Part shown: positions 58,371 through 64,000 of the stretch, in pieces
Position numbering within the stretch: the stretch's first letter is position 1
Layout of the letters: every line of letters begins with the position of its first letter
DNA from: Heterodera schachtii
Taxonomy: Eukaryota > Nematoda > Chromadorea > Rhabditida > Heteroderidae
DNA length: 64,000 bases
Reading direction: 5' to 3'
Assembly: GCA_023374025.1 (NCBI GenBank)
Contig: SIJG01000058.1
Span: 217,949 to 281,948, forward strand
Notes under the pieces: model-generated
What the model was told of the DNA's origin: nothing
Databases searched by the model: none
The model's input: the letters and a program-made list of their open reading frames with translations, nothing else
Made by a program: the position numbers and the translations under genes

Positions 58371-58403
58371 CTCGGCACACGTCGTTCCAGTGATTTTGCG
58401 TAG

Positions 58404-58438
58404 ATAATAAATGTATAATTGAGAACAATATTTGAGAC
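58404..58438 (+). repeat. Right 35-base direct repeat
   Basis: Identical to 57003-57037. Confidence 0.85.
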
Positions 58439-58715
58439 TGTTTATAAATGAGAAATAAATTTAAAATTTTTGAACTTGTATAATCTGAATACCGATGTTT
58501 ATGAAAATAATCTAATGCACATACCTGTTGTGCTGAATTCGGAATAAACAATGAAATTAGAGATTACAAAATAAATTTAATTTATCAAAATAAATTTTTT
58601 CAAACGGGTCATTAAAAAATGTACATCTACTATTCATATGTGATAAAGAACAATTAGAAAGAAAAAATAATAATATAATGACTGTGTCAAATGTAAATCA
58701 TTATCATATTATCCA

Positions 58716-58984
58716 TCAGCACTGTCGCCCGGAATGCTGACTCCGTGGTCGATCTTCCTGAAGAGATCAGGCTTCGGCCAATGAATAAGCGATGGATGAG
58801 AATTGTTCCCTTTCAAAAACCAAAAAACAAACAAACAAACAATCTAAAAACAAAAAAAAATGCAACAAAAACAATAAATGAATATCTGGTGGCGAGGCGA
58901 GAAATAAAATTGGAAATTTGTGACTTAGTAATAGTTGAAACAAGGAATGAGAAGCAATATAATTGCAAATTATTTAATATCTAG
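58716..58984 (+). CDS. Unrecognised open frame or gene fragment
   Basis: The frame running through 58727-58830 is less AT-rich and reads ARNADSVVDLPEEIRLRPM, then NKRWMRIVPFQK. It continues into K/N-rich sequence to the stop at 58982-58984. The first part looks protein-like, the later part like AT-rich background read through. It may be an exon or a pseudogene piece; no family is recognised and no splice partner was found. Confidence 0.25.
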
Positions 58985-60674
58985 TTTGATATAATAGCTA
59001 TTTTATTTATACTTTAATAAAACATTTTTTAAACAAAAATAAAATAATTATAAATGGCCATAATTTTATATTCTTAGAGCTATTGAATGGTTTGAAAAGT
59101 GTTAAAATTTATAAAGATTAAAAATAGATACTGTTGTCATCGACACCCTAATACTTAAAGGTTATAAAAAATACCGAAATAAAAATCTTAACTAGATACA
59201 ATCTTAAAAGTTATAAAATCTTTTATCTAAAAATTGATTATGAATATTAAACAAATATCTAAAGGTTAAAAATAATTATTTAAAATTGAATCAGCAATTT
59301 ATCTTGGAAATTTTTCCTATAAAAAAATATATTAAAGTTAAAAATAAGGATTAAAGACTAAAACAAAAATGGGCAAATGGTTGCAAAATGTTTAAATATA
59401 TATATAATAAATACTCCAGCAGATGGATACACTACGTATTTTATTGATTGGCAAGGCAAGTAAATAAAAAAATTCAATTTAATTTGTTTTACCAAACACT
59501 CGGTTTTCATATATTAATAAATAGTAGTAAAACATAATTCTAAATTCATTAAACATGATTAAGTCCAGTAGCTGTGAGTTGATTTAAAATAATATTTCTC
59601 TTTATACAATAAACTGCCAAAAAATATTTAAAATAATAATTTTTCAAAAAAATAATTTATTGTTATTAAAAATAATAAAATTAATATACGCAAAAAAAAA
59701 CAAAAAATTTCTTATTGATTTAATCATAAAGAAACAATGTAATAACGCTTGAGCTTATTAAAGTAAATCAATTAGGAAAATGTTATTGATTGACTATATA
59801 AGTTTATTTATAATCATATACATAGTTAAGGTTAATAAAATAATTAGTATGTTTGTGCTTATTATAGCAATTTGTGAATAACAACCTTGATTTGCAAGAT
59901 AAAACCAAAAAAAAATTTCGAAAGAAAATAAATGAAAGCATTAATGTGAATATATAAACTCATTTTATTAAGGACAGCTTCCATTAAAAACCTAGCTAAA
60001 AAAGTTCAATTAAATAGTGCCTTTCGGCAGGTCAGATTTTGAAATTGAACTCGGCCAATTGGTTGCTCTTTTTACACAAATATAAGTCTATATTAAATAA
60101 TTAAAATAAAATTGACATTTTTCCTAAAAATTCCTACAATGAAATAAATGCCAAATTGTTTATTGTAAACTTAAAAAATCTTATAAATAGATAAAATGGA
60201 AAAAATTTTGAAAAATTAAAAACTAACCCTTACGAAAACAAAAAGCTTCCGAAATTTAGGATTTTTTTGAGTGAAGAAGTCAAGATTAAAAAAAATTAAT
60301 TGTAAATAATTCAAAAAATATGTATTTAAGCAATATTTCAAGCAAATCATTTAAATTTCCTTTTTAAACAACTGTTTATATTAAAATACGATAAAAATAA
60401 TTATGTGTAACAAAAAAAAAAATTCATATAATAAATCTTAAAAAAAAAAAAATTAATTACCGCTCTTTCAAAAATAAACGAAAAATAAATAAAAATAATC
60501 AAAATTATTAACAGATCATACTTTATAAAAAAGAGAACGAATAATATAATAATTAAAAAGAAACAAATTTCTCCTATGTTATGTCAACAATTTCAGCACC
60601 GCAGCAAAAAAAAGAATAAATTTTTGCTGTTTTGGTATTCAAATTTAAAAAACCAAGGTATAACTGTGGGTTCT
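58985..60674. other. AT-rich stretch, no gene supported
   Basis: Islet at 60020-60065; otherwise A/T runs. Confidence 0.45.
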
Positions 60675-60694
60675 GCGGTGCCGATAGGCGTCGC
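60675..60694. repeat. GC hairpin with GATA loop
   Basis: GCGGTGCC, GATA, GGCGTCGC: an 8-base stem with a G-T pair. Same motif as at 18384 and 24828. Confidence 0.65.
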
Positions 60695-63600
60695 TGGGAA
60701 AATTTTTTTGGAAATTGTAAGAAATACCATAAGAAAAATTGCAAAATTTTCCATTTTTTTTTCAAAAAAAACTGAAAAAGGTAAAAAAAGGCACCAAAAG
60801 GTTCAAATCTAAAAGTTTTAAACCAAGTTAAAAACTCGTTTTTCGATGCGTATTAGGAACATAATAAGTTAGCAAAAAAAGGCGTATGCCTCAAAATCCG
60901 GGCTTTGATCATCAGTCATGCATAAAAGGCATAATTAAAATAAAAACATAGTTATGATAATAAATAAAAGGATTATTTTTAAATTTTTACAAACTTATCC
61001 AATTCCTTTGTAATATTATGTTCAAAGATTTTCCTGCTTTAAATAATAATTCAAGCTTTAAGCAAGATTCTTCAATAAATAAACAATACATCAATACGTT
61101 AATTAGTATTTATATTCAAATTAAAAAAAATCAATTAATATTATCTTTAAAAGTATCTACAAATATAAACTAATTGAGAAAATATTTAAAATGCATATAT
61201 AAAAATATATTTTAAATATTTTATTGAATAACATATTACTCAAAAATTAAACATTAAGTCCAGGTGATCGAAAGCTGAGAGAGCGAGTTGATTGATTCGA
61301 ACATTTAAACCTTCGGCATTTGAATGGAAATTGTTTGTAAAATAATCAAAATATTATTTAATGTTATTCAACTCTAATTGCTGAATACACATTTTGAATT
61401 AAATCTTCTTTTGTTAATAATTCAAATTTCTATTTTATTTTAGTACGAACTACATACATCTTAGAATTATAATCCGAGAAATTTCCTTTTTATTTTTTTA
61501 AATTTACAAAATTAATGAATTTAAATATTAAAAATTCATTTAAGACCCTGAAATCACACCTTAAAAATAAATGAAAATTAAGCTAATTTTTATTTTTAAA
61601 TACAAATAACTAGGCTGGCAATTTTATATAAATACATATTTTTTCCTTGCTTCTGCTTGCTCTAAATGTAGGAAAACACTTTCTTTTTTGTGTTTGTGTT
61701 TCAGAAAGGAGATAGCAAATTTTTTTTAAATATACAAAAATGTGATTCTAAGCCTATTTAGGTCATTAATATTTTCTTATTACTAACAAATGTTTCGTTT
61801 TCAATTACGTTCATATACATAAATTTAAATTAAAATAAAAAATCAAGAAAGTCGATGAAATGAAAGTCTGAAAAACCAAACAAAAAATAGGCAACCAAAT
61901 TATTGAAAAATAATGATTACATTTCTATATGGTAAAGAAATGCACAGACGATGGAGTTTAATCTCATTAATACACATAAATGATAATTAAGTTGACAAAA
62001 AAACGATCCGCCATTCCTTTTCCCTTTAAAAGTGAATGTTGGGCAAAAAATCCGTTAATACTGAAGATGGAGTTTAATTTCATAAAAACACATTACCCCT
62101 CAAGGGGTACTGTAATTATTTAACAGACAAAATAAAAATTGATGAGAAAAATACACTGACAATAAATAAATAATTAAATAATTGTTAAAATAAACATAGT
62201 TACGGAAAATTAAATTATGGATCAAAATATAAGAATAATTAAGAAAAAATAATTAATTTTAATGCGGGTTAATTAAAATATTTATTATTAATCTATTTTA
62301 AATAATGTATTCATAAAATTTAATCTTTTAAATACGAGATACCACTTCTTTTCCATTCGAATGCGAAAATTCGGGAAAAAAATCCGCTAATTAATTTGTT
62401 TATTTGGCTTCGTTCCAACCCCTCGCCCAATAAATTAATTAAATAATTGTTAATAAAAAAGATTTTAAAGAAACAATTACAGTAAATTATGCTCTGATTT
62501 CGATAGTAAGCTAAATGCAATAAAAACGAAAAACACACCACTAATAAGAATCGAGCTAAAATTTTTCAAAAATCACCCTTAAGAAATGAAAAAATTTTCC
62601 CAAAAATTCACTTCTGGCCAGAATGTTTAATTTTAAAATTTTTTTTAGGTTTCTATTTTGGGTTTTTTGCCCTTAAAAATCCCATTCCTACTCATTTGCA
62701 ACTGCAATTAGAGAATAAAAAAAATTTTTGATCAATTTTTGGCTGAAAATTATGTCACTATTTCGTACTTTTTGCTTGTATTTTGTCACTATCTTGGCAT
62801 TTTTACTCACGATTTTAGTTAACTATTTTGAGATTTTTCGTCTCTAAAAGTTGAGGCCCTAATAATAAATAACTTACAATCCCTCGTCTAAAATTTTTTA
62901 AACCGTGATACTTTTATTTATCTTCGAGCGTGCTCATATCACCTTCATTTTTATGCTCCATTCTTAATATACTCGTTTCTTTTAAAATTTAACGGAACTG
63001 TCGAAATCAATCATTGTCGAATTCATACGTTGTCAAAATCACGCGCATAGTGAAAAAAAGCGAAACAGATTACTAGGGATGGGATTTATAAGGTTTGCTT
63101 ATTTTTTCTGCGGCTTTAATTTGACGAAAAATGCACAAAACACATTTTTAGCTCGGAAATTCTTCGTTTTAACGCACTTTTACGACGAAAATAAAAAGGA
63201 GGAAAATATTAAAAAGTTAAAAACAAAAATGCACACCAAATAGACAACAAGATCAAAAACAAGAAATTATTTATTAAAAGGAGACAAAAAGGAAATAGAA
63301 ATAAATACACCCACAAAAATAAACAAATTTAAAATTTGTTGTATGGATCATTGCCGATCACCGAATTTTAAAAATAATTATTTATTTGAATTAAGCAAAG
63401 AATTATTAATTACAGAACACTATTGTACCGTAAACCACTGGACAAAGAAAGGAAAGTCTTATAGAAATAAATTATTTGTCCACCAATGGAAATATGCAAA
63501 TTAATTAAATGTTTATTTAGCCTAAAAAATTGGCAAAATCCTGAATGTTTTCCATATTACGGCAGCAACATAAAGAAATCGACTCAAATTTACGCGGCAT

Positions 63601-64000
63601 GGATCCAGATGCACGAGAAATGGGCAACCATTATATATTATTTAATAAATGCAATAAAAAATTCATTGCATTTAAGGATAACATTCTAAATAAATTTTAA
63701 TAATTAAATGATTTCAGACTATATTCATTGAAAGCATACAGTAAAAAATCACACAACAAAGATTAAACAACAACTTTAAAAATTTAATATCAATTTTCAT
63801 AAATAAGGTAAAATTAAATATTTTTAGGTTTACTTCAAATATGAAGCACATCACAAGGTTGGAAAGCATAATATAGCAAAAGGAAATGAATAACATAGTA
63901 ATAAATGAACTAATGTTGTCACTAACAATAAATATAATTGTTATTTAATTTTATCTTCATATATTACAAAACAAAAAAAAACATAAAAATGATTCTAATT
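60695..64000. other. AT-rich stretch, no gene supported
   Basis: Islets near 60840-60935, 61260-61320 and 62930-63160. Two hAT-like terminal words face outward: CCCATTCCTA ending at about 62683 and TAGGGATGGG starting at about 63074, but neither has a partner end or matching flank. Confidence 0.4.

Larger units (their letters stand above)
57038..58403 (-). mobile_element. tRNA-headed retroposon-like insert, 1366 bases
   Basis: It is bracketed by a perfect 35-base direct repeat, longer than usual but in the style of a retroposon target duplication. Read on the minus strand it starts with a Pol III tRNA-like head (58305-58370). An AT-rich body follows, with four diverged copies of a roughly 175-base unit (near 58180, 57988, 57830, 57655; shared TTCATAACTTCACTCAAA-type and CTCAGGCTCAGAAT-type words). 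It ends in GC-rich arrays of CTACCGGAACATGCGTGGCA and GGCTTCGCAATGGTACATGC units, interrupted by C and G homopolymer runs (57378-57445). No reverse transcriptase and no poly(A) tail are present, so it would depend on an outside enzyme. An alternative is a segment created by a tandem duplication. Confidence 0.65.

Noticed and set aside
58261..58551. 96-codon minus-strand open frame
   Set aside because: It crosses the tRNA-like head and the flanking 35-base repeat, so it is not a protein gene.
7195..63635. Shared AAATGGGCAACCAT word at about 7232 and 63619
   Set aside because: Only 14 bases match exactly and the flanks diverge; too short to claim a repeat family.
1..64000. CRISPR array, bacterial operons, ribosomal RNA genes
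   Set aside because: No regularly spaced repeats with unique spacers, no dense co-directional genes, and no rRNA-like conserved words were seen; the window is clearly eukaryotic.

Overview
The window is very AT-rich eukaryotic DNA (by eye roughly 75-85 % A+T, with endless A/T runs) and contains only one gene that I can model as plausibly intact. Short introns with GT..AG borders, TTTTCAG-like acceptors, and scattered broken transposons fit an invertebrate. A nematode with an AT-rich genome, possibly a plant parasite, is my best guess. That assignment is an inference, not a measurement. There is nothing bacterial in the layout.

The main gene is on the minus strand at 22968-26672. It is missed by plain ORF finding because it is split into nine small exons, all joined in phase 1. 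The exon lengths (79, 111, 213, 117, 213, 108, 195, 60 and 47 bases) sum to 1143, an exact 380-residue reading frame. The product has a signal peptide, three tandem cysteine-rich modules each built from one short and one long exon, and a hydrophobic C-terminal tail. It looks like a secreted or membrane-anchored multi-module cysteine-rich protein.

A second notable region is 15.0-16.75 kb. It is a compact patch of decayed small genes: a BED zinc finger (minus, frameshifted), a coiled-coil protein (minus, one in-frame stop), a one-helix membrane peptide frame (plus), and two overlapping remnants resembling the motif-III part of a rolling-circle Rep (plus). It may be an integrated and decayed small DNA replicon or virus.

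Most other recognisable sequence is mobile. Broken Ty3/gypsy remnants lie at 31.1-33.1 kb (RT end, RNase H, integrase, 3' LTR) and 44.0-45.3 kb (zinc knuckles, protease, RT). Two hAT-like MITEs have perfect 8-base target duplications (17.5-18.7 kb and 28.5-29.1 kb). There are several foldback elements (0.56-1.73, 2.76-3.09, 27.06-27.90, 29.46-29.59, 34.84-34.99 kb). A 1.37-kb tRNA-headed retroposon-like insert at 57.0-58.4 kb is bracketed by 35-base direct repeats. Shared repeat blocks link 3.3-4.7 kb with 51.3-52.0 kb, and 10.4 kb with 49.1 kb.

The remaining tens of kilobases are AT-rich deserts with small islets of ordinary composition in which I can support no gene.
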